NCBI GenBank assembly: GCA_012295275.1 | Contig: CM022679.1 | Coordinates: 1,130,775 to 1,194,774, forward strand | Reading direction: 5' to 3' | Length of the DNA: 64,000 nucleotides | Source of the DNA: Chrysomallon squamiferum | Taxonomy: Eukaryota > Mollusca > Gastropoda > Neomphalida > Peltospiridae | Part shown: piece after piece, positions 11,701 through 39,554 of the stretch | Layout of the letters: each line of letters starts with the position of its first letter | Position numbering within the stretch: the first letter of the stretch is position 1 | Translations under genes and position numbers: made by a program | Notes under the pieces: generated by a model | What the model saw: the letters and a program-made list of their open reading frames with translations, nothing else | What the model was told of the DNA's origin: nothing | Database searches by the model: none

Positions 11701-12792
11701 CTGCTATCTTTAACATGACACAATGGTCGATGTGGACAGAGGAATCACACAGTTTTGACAAAATTCCTTTCCACCCATCAGAGGCTGAGACATGCCAGAG
11801 TTAAATATGGATACAGATTAAATACAACTACACTTCCCCTATAACCACAAATACCATAACTGCTACTACTACAACTACCAGTTCACTCTTGAATATTTGA
11901 TTATTTTTTACATTCAGAGCCTTGTCAGACGTACTGAAAACAACACAATAGTCATTGATAGATCCAGCCATCCATCCACCCAGCCATCCAGATATACATG
12001 CATAGATACAAACGTACGTACATACTTTTTTTATCGACATTCCTACATACATAAAGGCATGTATTCGTATGTACAATATTATTATTATTATGTGTCTTAG
12101 TAATAAATCAAACTGAATTATGTCACCTTAGAAATGGATCTTCCGGGTCTGTGAAGCAGTGAGCGGCAGTCATGATCCAGTAGTTGCTGATCACGGAGCC
12201 AGGACATATACCAAAACTAACTTCAGTAGAAAATTCCACCCTAGACGTGAGGACTGCAAGCCATGGCTTCTCACCTAAAGTAATAGGTCTACGTCCTATA
12301 GCACGACCTTCAAACGACCGATTGTCTTCAATAAATAGACAAACAAGTAAATTAATTAATAAAAGAACATCATCATTATTATCATCATCATCTATCATCC
12401 ATACAAATATACATACATATACATACATACATATATCATCCATCCATATACACATACATACATAAACACACATTTATATTTTCACATACGTTAATATATA
12501 CATATATATTTTTACATATACACATGCACACATATACATACATACATATGCACATATACACTGAACTTTTCTGTATGTTAACAGTTCAGTTATGACAGAG
12601 CTGTTAAATTTTTCGTATATGGATCAGACAGGATCACTACAGCGTCTTGTCACTCACAATGTTACCCGTCTAAATAAATAATTTTCATTCACAGACTATC
12701 TACAGTAAGTTACAGCTTGGTCTGCTTCAGAGAAACACTTTCTTACCCACTGGAAAAATCGGAAGACTCAGAAGAAGGAGAAAACGAATCAT
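3739..12792 (-). CDS. SP3: secreted S1 serine protease, complete seven-exon gene
   Basis: Exons in transcription order: 12747-12792, 12127-12325, 10600-10657, 8435-8549, 5744-5902, 4829-4965, 3739-3894. The sum is 870 nt, 289 residues plus stop, open throughout with GT-AG junctions. Order: hydrophobic signal peptide (residues 1-15), an eight-residue propeptide ending EGR, mature start AIGR, TAAHC (His57, codon 12159-12161), NDIALVK (Asp102), MCSVTGFG (Cys136), Cys168/Cys182, GDSGASLVC (Ser195). The triad is complete. Six cysteines fit pairs 42-58, 136-201 and 168-182; 191 is Thr and Cys220 is absent. Positions 189/190 are Gly/Ile and 226 is Ala, so trypsin-like cleavage is unlikely. Residue 16 is Ala where Ile is usual and 19 is Arg where Gly is usual. 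Intron 4 holds a large satellite copied from the end of exon 4. Probably active and secreted; substrate unknown. Confidence 0.88.
3905..4420. repeat. About 56-bp minisatellite in SP3 intron 6
   Basis: About nine head-to-tail units of a TAGTGACACTGATTA ... TTATAGCAGTATTATCATTT motif. The same TAGTGACACTGATTAATATGA wording is scattered in intron 6 of the other copies (about 760-960, 14200-14560, 22790-23160, 24640-24990, 38400-38510). An ancestral intron-6 repeat has expanded most in SP3. Confidence 0.8.
5060..5420 (-). other. Conserved intron-5 segment with a shared open frame
   Basis: Intron 5 of SP3 (here), SP4 (about 15060-15400), SP5 (about 23690-24000) and SP6 (about 25870-26210) shares a block that encodes, on the gene strand, VNITTALSPS ... 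DTNRFSSFTTC in SP3, SP4 and SP6; in SP5 the frame diverges after TALSPS. SP1 lacks the segment and SP7 lacks its middle. DNA identity is high inside and outside the frame, so recent duplication explains the conservation. I recognise no domain and do not call it an exon. Confidence 0.5.
6150..6870. repeat. Degenerate AT-rich minisatellite, SP3 intron 4
   Basis: Imperfect repeats of GTAAGTTAATGTAGA spaced by ATATAGATGTG-like sequence, period about 40-50 nt. It is the old form of the sharper arrays in SP4 intron 4 (17150-17830) and SP6 intron 4 (27400-28480), and it appears in reverse complement in SP7 intron 4. Confidence 0.7.
6875..8472. repeat. Composite satellite copied from the SP3 exon-4/intron-4 junction
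   Basis: About 19 copies of a roughly 40-nt module carrying CACTTTCATGAAAGTG (a perfect 16-nt palindrome) or its CATTAAAG variant, then TTCATGTAAATGAATTACTG. One to six copies of a 15-mer (CTAGTGTAACTGAGA) separate them. Read on the minus strand, each module reproduces the last 38 nt of SP3 exon 4 (8435-8472) plus the GTGAGCAG donor, so intron 4 carries a ladder of near-copies of its own 5' splice site. The array abuts the real exon end. Variants lie in the palindrome centre and in GTGTAAC versus GTGAAAC. Confidence 0.9.
8805..9585 (-). mobile_element. Tigger/pogo-like non-autonomous DNA transposon, SP3 intron 3
   Basis: Terminal inverted repeats start CAGTGATACCTTGACTTA and end TAAGTCGAGGTACAACTG, flanked by TA on both sides (8803-8804, 9586-9587), the Tc1/mariner-pogo target duplication. 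Near one end, on the minus strand, lies a decayed start of a transposase beginning MDPKKVSAKDSA. A second copy in the opposite orientation is at 39555-40285. About 780 nt is far below an autonomous Tigger, so this is a deletion derivative. Confidence 0.85.
9850..10335 (+). mobile_element. Tc1-type transposase fossil in SP3 intron 3
   Basis: Plus-strand frames, with breaks, read SENQRLPVTGMLQAGKALNQ, then [15 protein letters not shown], then a RNRLREHSIRP-like stretch and further downstream a LTWCQQH-like end: the helix-turn-helix N-terminus and early catalytic region of a Tc1-like transposase. Frameshifted and without clear terminal repeats. It is antisense to SP3, as are the equivalents in SP4, SP6 and SP7. 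Confidence 0.75.
10658..12126. other. SP3 intron 2
   Basis: Contains a worn version of the segment that is better kept in SP4 and SP6 intron 2 (see 20100-20880), a TAC-rich trinucleotide tract near 11820-11890 and dispersed ATAC microsatellite. No exon-like frame with paralogue support was found here. Confidence 0.5.
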
Positions 12793-12813
12793 GTTGACGA
12801 TGAAGTAAACAAG

Positions 12814-12845
12814 TGACGTGGTACGGATTGTGCCAGCTTTTTATA
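12814..12845 (-). promoter_or_regulatory. SP3 core promoter: TATA box and TGACGTGG
   Basis: On the minus strand TATAAAA (complement of 12839-12845) lies about 50 nt upstream of the ATG, and CCACGTCA (complement of TGACGTGG, 12814-12821) about 25 nt upstream. Both are at matching places in SP4, SP6 and SP7. TGACGTGG fits the consensus known for ATF6/XBP1 unfolded-protein-response sites and contains a CRE-like core. Its position between TATA and ATG means it may instead act at the transcription start. Confidence 0.6.
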
Positions 12846-14029
12846 GTCACCTGTTGTGTAACAAAATGATTTATGGGTGTGATTTCAGATGATGTGAACA
12901 TGTATCTGTGTGCGGCATATGTGTGTTTGCGTATATATATATATATACACAAACAAAATACACAACCACACCCAGACACAAACACAGACGCACACACACG
13001 CACACATATGCAGGATACGTGAAATTCTATTACCCATTACATACATTTTGTCTGAAATTGTTCGACCTGTTAGTGTATCACTGTAACAAACTCTTACAGA
13101 CTAACAGACTATAACCACTAAGTATCCGCAAAAAGAAAACAAAATAAAGTTAGTAAAGTAATGTCTGCTCTGTGACCAGAATCTGTGTAACATTTGATGC
13201 CTTTATCCAGAAAAGTGAATGCTGAAGAAACATTGAAAGAAAATATAAAAAATAAAAAAAAATGAGAAAAGAATATAAATTGTAGTTCGAAAAATAAATA
13301 TTCACATCGAGACATATATCATAGAAAATATTAATATAATAACACTAATGTTGTTATTTTGGCATGGAAGACTGGAATGATATCATAAGAACCTCATTAT
13401 CGTTACAACCAAGTTCTTTCAGTGTGTAAAGCGATGATGGACATTTATTTTCCGAATGCTGATAATAAATAAAGTTAAATCTCTTTACCTAACGAACCAC
13501 TGTGAAAACAGCTGCCTACTCCTTTGTATTACTTCAAAGAACAACTTACATTTGTCAGAACAACTGACTAGTCTTTATTTCAATCTACTTTCTTTTGTTT
13601 AAGTTAAAATTTGATAATTCTTCTAATCCAAGTAATATAGCCGTTGATCCTCATAAAAACAGCCGAATACTGTCCTGGAGAGTCCGCGCTCCCATACGAT
13701 ATAAATGCACACACAGCCACAGACACATATAGAAAGACAAATAGATAGATGGGTCAAGAGGGAGATAGATATGTAGACATAGATAGATAGACAGATAGAT
13801 AGACAGACAGATATATAGATAGATAGAGATAGACAAAGATAGATTGAGAGATAGATAGAAGATGTATGAGCGTTATCATGTATCTACAATGAATTATACC
13901 TATACATATAAAAACATATTTCAAAATATTTATTACAAAGAAACAATACAGTTTTACAGATATTTATTTTCTTTTGTTTAAATTAAAATTTGGCTCAACT
14001 GTAGCAGTATCATGTTACAAGCAATGACA
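12846..14029. other. Intergenic between SP3 promoter and SP4 3' end
   Basis: Holds the duplicated upstream block (about 13030-13600, matching 2620-2850 and 32640-33310), a GATA/GACA microsatellite at 13730-13860 and the SP4 3' flank. TTTATT at 13963-13968 is AATAAA on the minus strand, about 60 nt beyond the SP4 stop. No gene seen. Confidence 0.65.
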
Positions 14030-21843
<7,814 letters not shown>

Positions 21844-21867
21844 GCTGACGATAATGAAGTAAACAAG

Positions 21868-21899
21868 TGACGTGGTACGGGTTGTGCCAGTTTTTTATA
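21868..21899 (-). promoter_or_regulatory. SP4 core promoter: TATA box and TGACGTGG
   Basis: TATAAAA on the minus strand (21893-21899) and TGACGTGG (21868-21875), spaced as in SP3. Confidence 0.6.
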
Positions 21900-22373
21900 G
21901 TCACCTGTTATGTAACAAATATTATTTGTAGGTGTGTTTATAGATGTCCTGAATAGATCTCTGTTTAGGCGTATGTATTTGAATCCGTAAATATATAAAA
22001 CATAGATACACTCACACACACAGAAATATATATATATATATTCAGAGAGACTGCCAGACAGACAGGTAGATAGACAGCCAAGGATTATATACAAGACGTA
22101 GAATGTTAATATTTATTTTGTGCATTTTCTCTGAAATTGTTTGAGGTATTAGTTAATCACGGGAATAAATTCTGCCATTGTCTTCATAAATATGTTTACT
22201 TCTTTTAGAGTAATATGAATACGTTCCACTAATGTCTTTTTCCTTTTCGTTTTATTAAATAAAAAAAATAAAATTTAAGACCTGTTCAGAGATGTATGAG
22301 CATCATCATTTATCAACAACGACGTCATCCAGTAAAAGTATAAGACGACAATGAATGCCTACATTCAGTCAGT

Positions 22374-22444
<71 letters not shown>

Positions 22445-22629
22445 GATAGATAGATATATATAGATAGATATGATAACCATTTTTGATATGATATATATAT
22501 ATAATCCAGTGAATTAAAAGATATTTCAAAATATTTTTTACAAAGAAACAATTTCAGAGTGTTTTATTTTCTTTTGTTTAAATTAAAATTTGGATCAAAT
22601 GTAGTGGTTTCATGTTAGAGGAAATGACA
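21900..22629. other. Intergenic between SP4 promoter and SP5 fragment
   Basis: About 200 nt of conserved protease 5' flank, then TA, TC and GATA microsatellites (about 22030-22050, 22376-22460), then the SP5 3' flank with TTTATT at 22563-22568 as a possible minus-strand poly(A) signal. No gene seen. Confidence 0.6.
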
Positions 22630-23326
22630 TCATTTGATAATTTTTTGTATCCAAGTAACGTAGCCGCTGACTCTTGTAAAGATAGACGGTCTGTATCCTA
22701 ACGATAACGTGCCAGCTAAGATGTATTTCGTCCTGTTTCTACAAACCAGACCTCCACCGCTGTCACCCTTAAATCAATATAACAGTAGTGACACTGATTA
22801 ATATGATAATAATATTATAATTTAAAAAATAATATAACACTAGTGACTAATATGATAGTAGTATGACCATCTTTACAATAATATGACAGTAATGACACTG
22901 ATTAATATGATTAGTATTATTTTTTTTATAATAATATAACAGTGGTGACATCAATGAAAGTGGTAGCTATGCTGTCATAATTATTACAATATAACAGTAG
23001 TGACACTAACAAAGCTGCTAGTAGTAGTGTCATCTCTATACTAATATAAAAGAAATGGCACTGATGAATGTGGTAGCAGTACTGTCATCTTTAAAATAAT
23101 ATCAAAATTGTGTCACGGGTAAGTTTGGTAGCAGTTGACTCACTTTTGTAATAATATAACAGTTTGGTGACGTATTCATTTGTTTTGTAGCTTGGTACTG
23201 TGAGTAATTGTTGTTATATGTTGTGTATGTTTGAATGTAAATGTGTGTATGTGTGAAATTGTGTATGATGGGTGTGTGCCAGTTTATGTCAAAATGTATT
23301 CTTTAGAGAGAGAGAGACTTTTTATT

Positions 23327-23388
<62 letters not shown>

Positions 23389-24362
23389 TGTGTGTGTGTG
23401 TGTGTGTGTGCTTGTGTGTGTCTTTGGCGTATGGTGTTTATATCCTTACCCCACAGACTGAAATGCGTTTTGAGCTGGAAGCAGCACATATTCTTTGTCG
23501 CATTCCAGTAACATAGAAATGACCACAGGTGGTGCTAAGTTTTATTGGAACGTCTATGGTTTGTGCCACAGGTGACACAGGGCCACCTACAACAAACAAA
23601 AAACAAAAACAAACAAAACAAATGTGAATATCCTGGTATATCTGTGTACATTTACTCACTGCATTTTAGTTTGGATTTCTTTGTTTAAATATTTTTTTTA
23701 GAATGTATGACTGAACTATATAGTGTCTGTTTCAAATTATAGAAAGAAAGAAAAAATAAAGAAATGTAATAATGTATGTGTAGATTCATGATCCTTCTAA
23801 AGTTTGACTTTATATTCCAGGCATTCAGTAAATTAGGAAAAATTATTCGTGTTAAAGAAGGAGACAACGCAGTAGTAATATTTACATACTGGAAATAAAT
23901 CTGATTCCATACAAACATTAATTTACAGTTATTACTGGGGATAATAAAGCCGGGATAGAGTGGACATGTTTTTTTAAATACCTTTTTTTTCCCAAGCTCA
24001 CAAAAATGGATTCATAACTTAAAAGAAAATTGTTTTAAAGAAATCTTTTTCCTTTCCTTAACCGGAGGTTCATTTATTATTTCATAGCAAAACTGGATCA
24101 AAGGAAATTTTTAAAAAGATACCAAAATATATGAAAACCATTCTTTTTTTAATTCACGTTTGATCCAAACTGATATAGAAAGACACCAAAAACCTCGTTA
24201 ATTTTACACTATTAAAATTATAATTTTTATTTTCAACCGAAATCATCTTTAAGAACTTTTCTCTTCATTAGTGTTGTCATTTGTTCAACATTATCAAAGT
24301 TCTATACAAAGTAAGGAGAATAACGATTCACTGAACCAACCTGGTCTGGTACATCCCCAGCC
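22630..24362 (-). pseudogene. SP5: 3' fragment of an S1 protease (exons 6-7 intact)
   Basis: Exon 6 is 23450-23586 (137 nt, PVAQTIDVPI, Cys168/182, ISVCG) and exon 7 is 22630-22767 (GDSGGGLVCRN ... WIQKIIK, TGA). Both are open with good AG and GTAAGG sites. Exon 7 is six codons shorter than in SP4, in the 217-225 loop. Intron 5 is present, but only the last 22 nt of exon 5 (24341-24362, GWGCTRP) remain before sequence jumps into the SP6 3' flank. Exons 1-4 and any promoter are gone. It is a deletion remnant, but its two exons are undamaged and in the phase needed to act as an alternative 3' end for SP6. Confidence 0.85.
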
Positions 24363-24468
24363 ATACATTTATTACGAAGAAACAGTAAAGTTTTGCTGAT
24401 ATTTATTTTATTTTGTTTAATCTAACATTTCTCTGAAATGAAGCAGTATCATATTACAAGAAATGACA

Positions 24469-32175
<7,707 letters not shown>

Positions 32176-32199
32176 GCTGACGATAATGAAGTAAACAAG

Positions 32200-32229
32200 T
32201 GACGTGGTACGGATTGTGCCAGTTTTATA
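32200..32229 (-). promoter_or_regulatory. SP6 core promoter: TATA box and TGACGTGG
   Basis: TATAAAA on the minus strand (32223-32229) and TGACGTGG (32200-32207), spaced as in SP3, SP4 and SP7. Confidence 0.6.
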
Positions 32230-33650
<1,421 letters not shown>

Positions 33651-33656
33651 GGTGAC

Positions 33657-33686
33657 TATAAAACTGGCACAACCCGTACCACGTCA
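33657..33686 (+). promoter_or_regulatory. SP7 core promoter: TATA box and CCACGTCA
   Basis: TATAAAA at 33657-33663 and CCACGTCA at 33679-33686, 54 and 32 nt before the ATG at 33711. Same arrangement as the other intact copies although the gene is inverted. Confidence 0.6.
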
Positions 33687-33710
33687 CTTGTTTACTTCAT
33701 TATCGTCAGC

Positions 33711-36012
33711 ATGATTCGTTTTCTCCTTCTTCTGAGTCTTCAGATTTTTCCAGTGGGTAAGAAAGTGTTTCTCTGAAGCAGACCAAGCTGTAACTTACTG
33801 TAGATAGTCTGTGAATGAAAATTATTTATTTAGACGGGTAACGTTGTGAGTGACAAGAAGCTGTAATGATCCTGTCTGATCGATATATGAAAACATACAG
33901 AAAAGTTCAGTATATATGTATGCATATATGTCTGTATGTATATGAATGTATATGTATTTATATATGTATGTATGTTTGCATGTGTGTATGTAAGTATGTA
34001 TATATTTTTGTTTGTATGGATGATGGACGATAATGATAATAATGATGATGTTCTTTCATTTTGTTTCTTTTTTATTATTATTTTATTTTTTTTTTTGTTG
34101 AAGAAAATGGATCGTTTGAACGTCGTTCTATAGGAGGTAACTTCATTTCGAAAGGCGAGAAGCCATCGCTTGTACTTCTCTCGGGTAGGGTGCTACGTAG
34201 GAAACTGAGCGGTGGAATTGGAGAGTTTTCTGACCATCACTGTTGTGGCACCATCATCAGCAACACTTGGATCATCACTGCTGCTAACTGCTTTCGACAC
34301 AGGTATGCAGATTTAAAGTCACATAATTCCGTTTGATTTATTACCAAAACACATAGTAATAATAAGATTGTACGTACGAAGATATGCCTTTAAGTATGTC
34401 GGAATGTCGATGAGAAAGTATGTACGTACGTTTGTACCTATGCACATATGTCTGGATGGCTGGATGGATGGATGCATTTATCAATCTATGTTCTGTTGCC
34501 TTAAGTACGTCTGATAAGGCTTTGAATGTAAACAGTATTCAGCAGCGTATTGGTAACGTCGAACATGATAGCAGTAGTACCTGTAGTAATAGTCGTAGCA
34601 GCAGTGGTGATAGCAATAGTACTTTTAGTTAGGGTATCTTGACGATATAACTGACACAATGAATATGCTATTTTGAATTGATATTTATTCCTTCGTTCCT
34701 GCTTATCTTTCTGATCCTCGGTTTTAAATCACTTCTGTGGTGCAGTAGTTTCAGTTAGGCGACAGCGTATAGAAAATGGAATTTCCAAAGGATACTCGGA
34801 ATTCCCTATACTGAACCACATTGTCCTTATACTGAACGACCAGTTCAATATAAAAATCGATATGGTTCAGCACAGGTCACTTGGGATCTAAACTGAATCT
34901 TTGTCGATATTTGTATTTGGTCCATAAACTTTGAGATTACAAGTTAAACTTATATTTACTTTACGAGGGCATCTAACATACACCAAGTGGAACTAGACTG
35001 ATCTACGTTGATTCCATCTGAACTGAGCAGTAAAGTTCAGAAGTTAGGATGTTTAATACACGTACACTTCCCCTGGTAGTAATAGCAATATGTAGTACTG
35101 GTGGTAGTAATGGTAGTTACCGTACACAAAATTAATATACAAATTGTTTTTCCTAGCCCTAATTCGAGAAGAGCACGATACTGGAGAGTAACAGTCGCCA
35201 CCGTTAGAATTCAGGTAAGAACAAAACAATACACAATATTGTGTGTTTGTCTGTGTGTTTGTCTGTGTGTCTTTGTGTTTCTCTATGTATCCATGTATGC
35301 ATGCATGTATGTGTGTGTGTCTGGATGCATGTATCTGAGTTATGTATGTGTGTGTATGTATGTATGTATGTATGTGTGTGTGTTTGTATCTATTTACCTC
35401 AGAAAATAATACGATGATGTTTGGCAGTCTGTGCTACAAATATTTATTGATTAAAAGCGGGCGTATGGCTGCTAGTTGGGGCCGGATGCTCTCTTCCCGA
35501 AACCGAACCCTTACGCTGCTGGCACTAACTTTTAAACTGGCAGTTTGGAAGCGATTTCGTAAATGAAGCAACCGAACACGGTTATCTTGTTGACGTGACT
35601 TACTGCGCCAGCCTTTGTTGCCCTGTTGTTGATAACATCTCAGAAAAGAGTTTGTAGTGTTTCGATGTATCTCAACAGGGCAGATTTCTTGGTTTTGCGC
35701 CTTTCCTGCTTCTAGCATTCCAATGTCTGGAAGACGCTGGTTTTCGGAAAGATGTGACATGACGTAACCTTCAATATTCTGTCGCAGATATGTTTTGGCT
35801 GAGCAACGTTTCTTAGTATCATATGTACCCTGCATAAAATACATGTACGAGGAATGAACCATGTCCAAAATATCGAACACAATGCTTTAATGAATTTGTA
35901 TTGATTACTCCCTTCTCTAATTTTGGAAAATTGTACGAAACATTATATGATACGACGTGATTTTGTTCCATTAGTAAATATATATAGGTATGTATATGCG
36001 CGTGTGTGTGAA

Positions 36013-36045
<33 letters not shown>

Positions 36046-37929
36046 GTGTGTGTGTAAACATCAAAGCATTATTTATAAACATCAAAGCATTATTTATACG
36101 TGTCTATGTATGTACATGTAAGTATATACATATGCATCTATGCAAATATGTATGTGTGTATGTATGTATTTATATATGTAAACACTTCATCATATATGCG
36201 TTTTCCTCTGTGTTTGCATGAAAGAACATGTACACACGTTACTTATTTTTATTTATTTTCATTTCATTATCATCATGAAGGACAATTACATAGATAAAAT
36301 ATTCAGTACGGTTCGAAACAACAGTACTCGTAGAACCAGACACAAGTGGGTGATCAAAGCCTCAAAAATTAAAGTTCATCCACAGTTTTCTAACGGTGAG
36401 CAGTTACCCTAAATCTACATTAATTTACATCGACATCTATATTCACATATCACACCTCTATTAATTTACATCGACATCTATATTCACATATCACACCTCT
36501 ATATTAACTTACATACACATCAATACTTACATAATAAATTTGTATGTTAACAAACATACACATCAATATTTACATCACACACCTCTACATTAACTTACAT
36601 ACACATCAGTATTTACATAATATATTTGTATATAACTTACCTTCACATATGTTTACGTAGCACATTTCTACATTAACTTACATCCACGTCTGTTTAGTGA
36701 TTTAAATACACGTCTCTCTAACACCAAACACCTATATTTACATCACAATCTCTACATTAAACTATATAAACATATATATTTTAATCATACCTCTCAACAT
36801 CAACTTACATATGCATCTATGCTTACAGAAAACATTCTACATTAAGTTATACAAACATCTGTTAACATAGCACATTTCTACATTCAGTTGCATGTACATC
36901 TATAATTACATAACAGTCTCCACATTAACTTACACCACACATCTCTAGATTAACTTAGATACTCATCTATATTTACATAAGACATTTCTACATTAAGTGA
37001 CGTGCATATCTATAATTAAATAACACGTTTACATTAACTTACACCGACATCTAGATTTAAACCACACATCTCTATATTAACTTACACCGACATCTAGATT
37101 TAAACCACACATCTCTATATTAATTACCGACATTTCATTTCACATATCTACGTTACACCGACATCTTATATATACATCTATATTTACTTTCATCAAATGC
37201 CTTATATATACATCTATATTTACATCAAATGCATCTACATTAACTTACACGCACACATCACACACCATCGCCGCTATTATTATTATTATTATCACTGTTA
37301 TTATTTATTTATTTATGTTATTTTATTTTATTTATTTATTTATTTGATCTCTAATGACAAGCTGAGATATTTGTTATTTTTATTTTTAACTGTAACTTAG
37401 ACTTTCCATTGTTGTAGTTATTTCTGTTACCATCGTGCCTGCTGTCTGTCTCATATTGCAGTGACGTATGTAAACGACATCGCCCTTGTGAAACTGGCCA
37501 AGAGGATACCTGCAGGACGTAAAAACAGATATATACGGAAAATGGCCTTGCCGAGAAGAAACGAAAAGTTCCGTGGGGGAACACAGTGTTCCATCAGTGG
37601 GTGGGGGGGTCCTGAAAGAGGTGGGTTGAATGAAGCGCTGTTCTCCTCATGGTTTTCATATCTTTTGATATTTTTATCTTGATCCAGTTTTGCTTTGAAA
37701 TAATAAATGAGCCTCTAGTTAATCGAAAGAAAAAGGTTTCTTTAAAACAAATTACAGTTATTTACTGTTTCAATCTTTACCATAATTTCAAACATACACT
37801 ACGTTTCAGGCCTACATAACAATGTTCTTCAATAAAGACAGGCAAAACTTTGAAGAATGTTTTTTATTTCATCTCTTCAAATTAAAATACACCAAACTGT
37901 AGTGAGTGCACAAACATACCAGGATATTC

Positions 37930-37977
<48 letters not shown>

Positions 37978-38125
37978 CCTATTTGTCACCAATTGCACGG
38001 ACCATAGATATTCCAGTATTACGTAACTCCTCCTGTTATCTATTCTTTGAAATGTCAATGCGAAACAGACTGTGTGCCGGTTACATCGAAATGGGGATTG
38101 GAGCCACTTGGGTGAGGAAGTAAAA

Positions 38126-38199
<74 letters not shown>

Positions 38200-38201
38200 C
38201 C

Positions 38202-38233
<32 letters not shown>

Positions 38234-38681
38234 CCTCTCTCTCTCTCCCCCTCTCTCTCTCTTTCTCTCTCACACACACATACACACACACACAAACCCA
38301 TACACACATATATACATAAACACTTCCAAGTATACAGACACATACAACAACAATTACTCTCAGTACCACTGCTACTGCACAGACATCAAACTGTTATATT
38401 ACTGCAAAACTGAATCTACTGATACCACATTAATCACTTTCATTACTGCTATATTATTATAAATATGACAATACTGCTATAATATTCATCAGTGTCAGCA
38501 CCGTTATATTATTTTTAAGGGTGACAGCGGTGCAGGTCTGATTTGTAAAAAGAAGAAGAAAGCTGTCATAGCTGGCGTCTTGTCGATAGGCTGCGACACC
38601 GACGATCCACAACACTGTCCTGCTCTGTACACCAGTGTCAGCAGCTACATCCCTTGGATCAGAAGAACGATGAGAACATGA
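33711..38681 (+). CDS. SP7: S1 protease homologue with His57 replaced by Asn
   Basis: Exons: 33711-33756, 34104-34302, 35157-35214, 36281-36395, 37462-37620, 37978-38111, 38520-38681. The sum is 873 nt, 290 residues, open with GT-AG junctions. Signal peptide; propeptide ending [20 protein letters not shown]; then TAANC, so the catalytic His is Asn (AAC at 34286-34288, one base from CAC). Asp102 (NDIALVKL) and Ser195 (GDSGAGLIC) are kept. Residue 191 is Thr, there is no Cys at 143, and the 217-225 loop has two cysteines (GC ... HC). An odd total of nine cysteines leaves one unpaired. All else is intact, so this fits a secreted non-catalytic S1 homologue; a very young pseudogene or an isolated loss allele is also possible. 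AATAAA at 38731-38736. Confidence 0.85.
35430..35880 (-). mobile_element. Tc1-type transposase fossil in SP7 intron 3
   Basis: The best-kept copy: one minus-strand frame reads [36 protein letters not shown], then [19 protein letters not shown] and a [16 protein letters not shown]-like end. This is the order of a Tc1 transposase N-terminal half. Antisense to SP7, so the same relation to the host gene as in SP3, SP4 and SP6. Confidence 0.8.
36420..37260. repeat. Degenerate minisatellite, SP7 intron 4
   Basis: Repeats of CTACATTAACTTACA with ATATTTACAT spacers, the reverse complement of the intron-4 minisatellite in the minus-strand copies. Not homogenised, so it shows the ancestral state. Confidence 0.7.
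37933..37973 (+). repeat. 41-nt T run forming the SP7 exon 6 polypyrimidine tract
   Basis: An uninterrupted T run ends four bases before the exon 6 acceptor (AAAG|CC at 37977/37978). Other copies have short TTTTTGT tracts here. Length changes in this run could alter exon 6 use. Confidence 0.85.
38129..38275. repeat. (CT)n in SP7 intron 6
   Basis: CT with CCCTC interruptions starting about 18 nt after the exon 6 donor, then CA repeats. Matches the CT tract in every other copy. Confidence 0.95.
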
Positions 38682-38805
38682 TGTCAGTTCCTGTCGTCTG
38701 ACACTCCTACGTTTAACTGAAACAATAGAAAATAAATATCGCTAAAACGTCATTGTTTCTTTGTAATAACTATTTTGAACCGTGTTTTAAGATAAATTCA
38801 CTGGA

Positions 38806-38879
<74 letters not shown>

Positions 38880-39554
38880 GCCTTAAAATATATTTAGCTA
38901 ACTAACTTTATTTTGTATTCCTTTTTCGGATACTTAGTAGTAATAGTCATTGGTTTCTTTTTTAACTCTAGTGTTTGCTTCTTGACTGATGGAACAAGTA
39001 CTACTAATTACTTAAACACAGTTCAGAGAAGTACTTGTATTTATGAAGACAATGGCAGAGTTTGATTACAGTGAAACACTAACAGGTCAAACAATTTCAG
39101 TAAAAATCTATAAAATAAGTAATAGAATTTCACATATTGGGTATAGTATTAGAAATGTTCAGGGATTATATATATTTCCTGTGATATCTTCTATCTATCT
39201 GTTACTACATTGGTCTGTCTGTCTCTCTGTCTATAAAAATGTGAGTGTTTGTCTGGGTGTGGTTGTGTAGCTTTTATGTATATATATATATATACACATA
39301 TGCCGCACACAGATACATATTCACATCATCTGAAATCACACCCACAAATAATCTTTGTTACACAACAGGTGACGACAAAAATCTGGCACAACCCGTACCA
39401 CGTCACTTGTTTACTTCATTTATCTTAAAACACATTTCAAACAATTTATTACAAAGAAACAATAAAGCTTTAGTGATATTTATTTTATACACATTTGTTT
39501 CAATTACAAGTAGGAGTATCAGATGACAGGAAATGTAACTTACAAATATATATA
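38682..39554. other. Intergenic with a protease 5' flank fused to an inverted 3' flank
   Basis: Positions 38808-38872 are (CA)n then (TA)n. Positions 38930-39130 match the upstream block. Positions 39340-39420 repeat the protease 5' flank, including CCACGTCA at 39398-39405 but with the TATA box mutated (GACGACAAAAA). At about 39421, where the signal exon should start, sequence continues as the reverse complement of a protease 3' flank (TTACAAAGAAACAATAAAGC ... GTATCAGATGACAGGAAAT). No exon is left. Confidence 0.7.
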
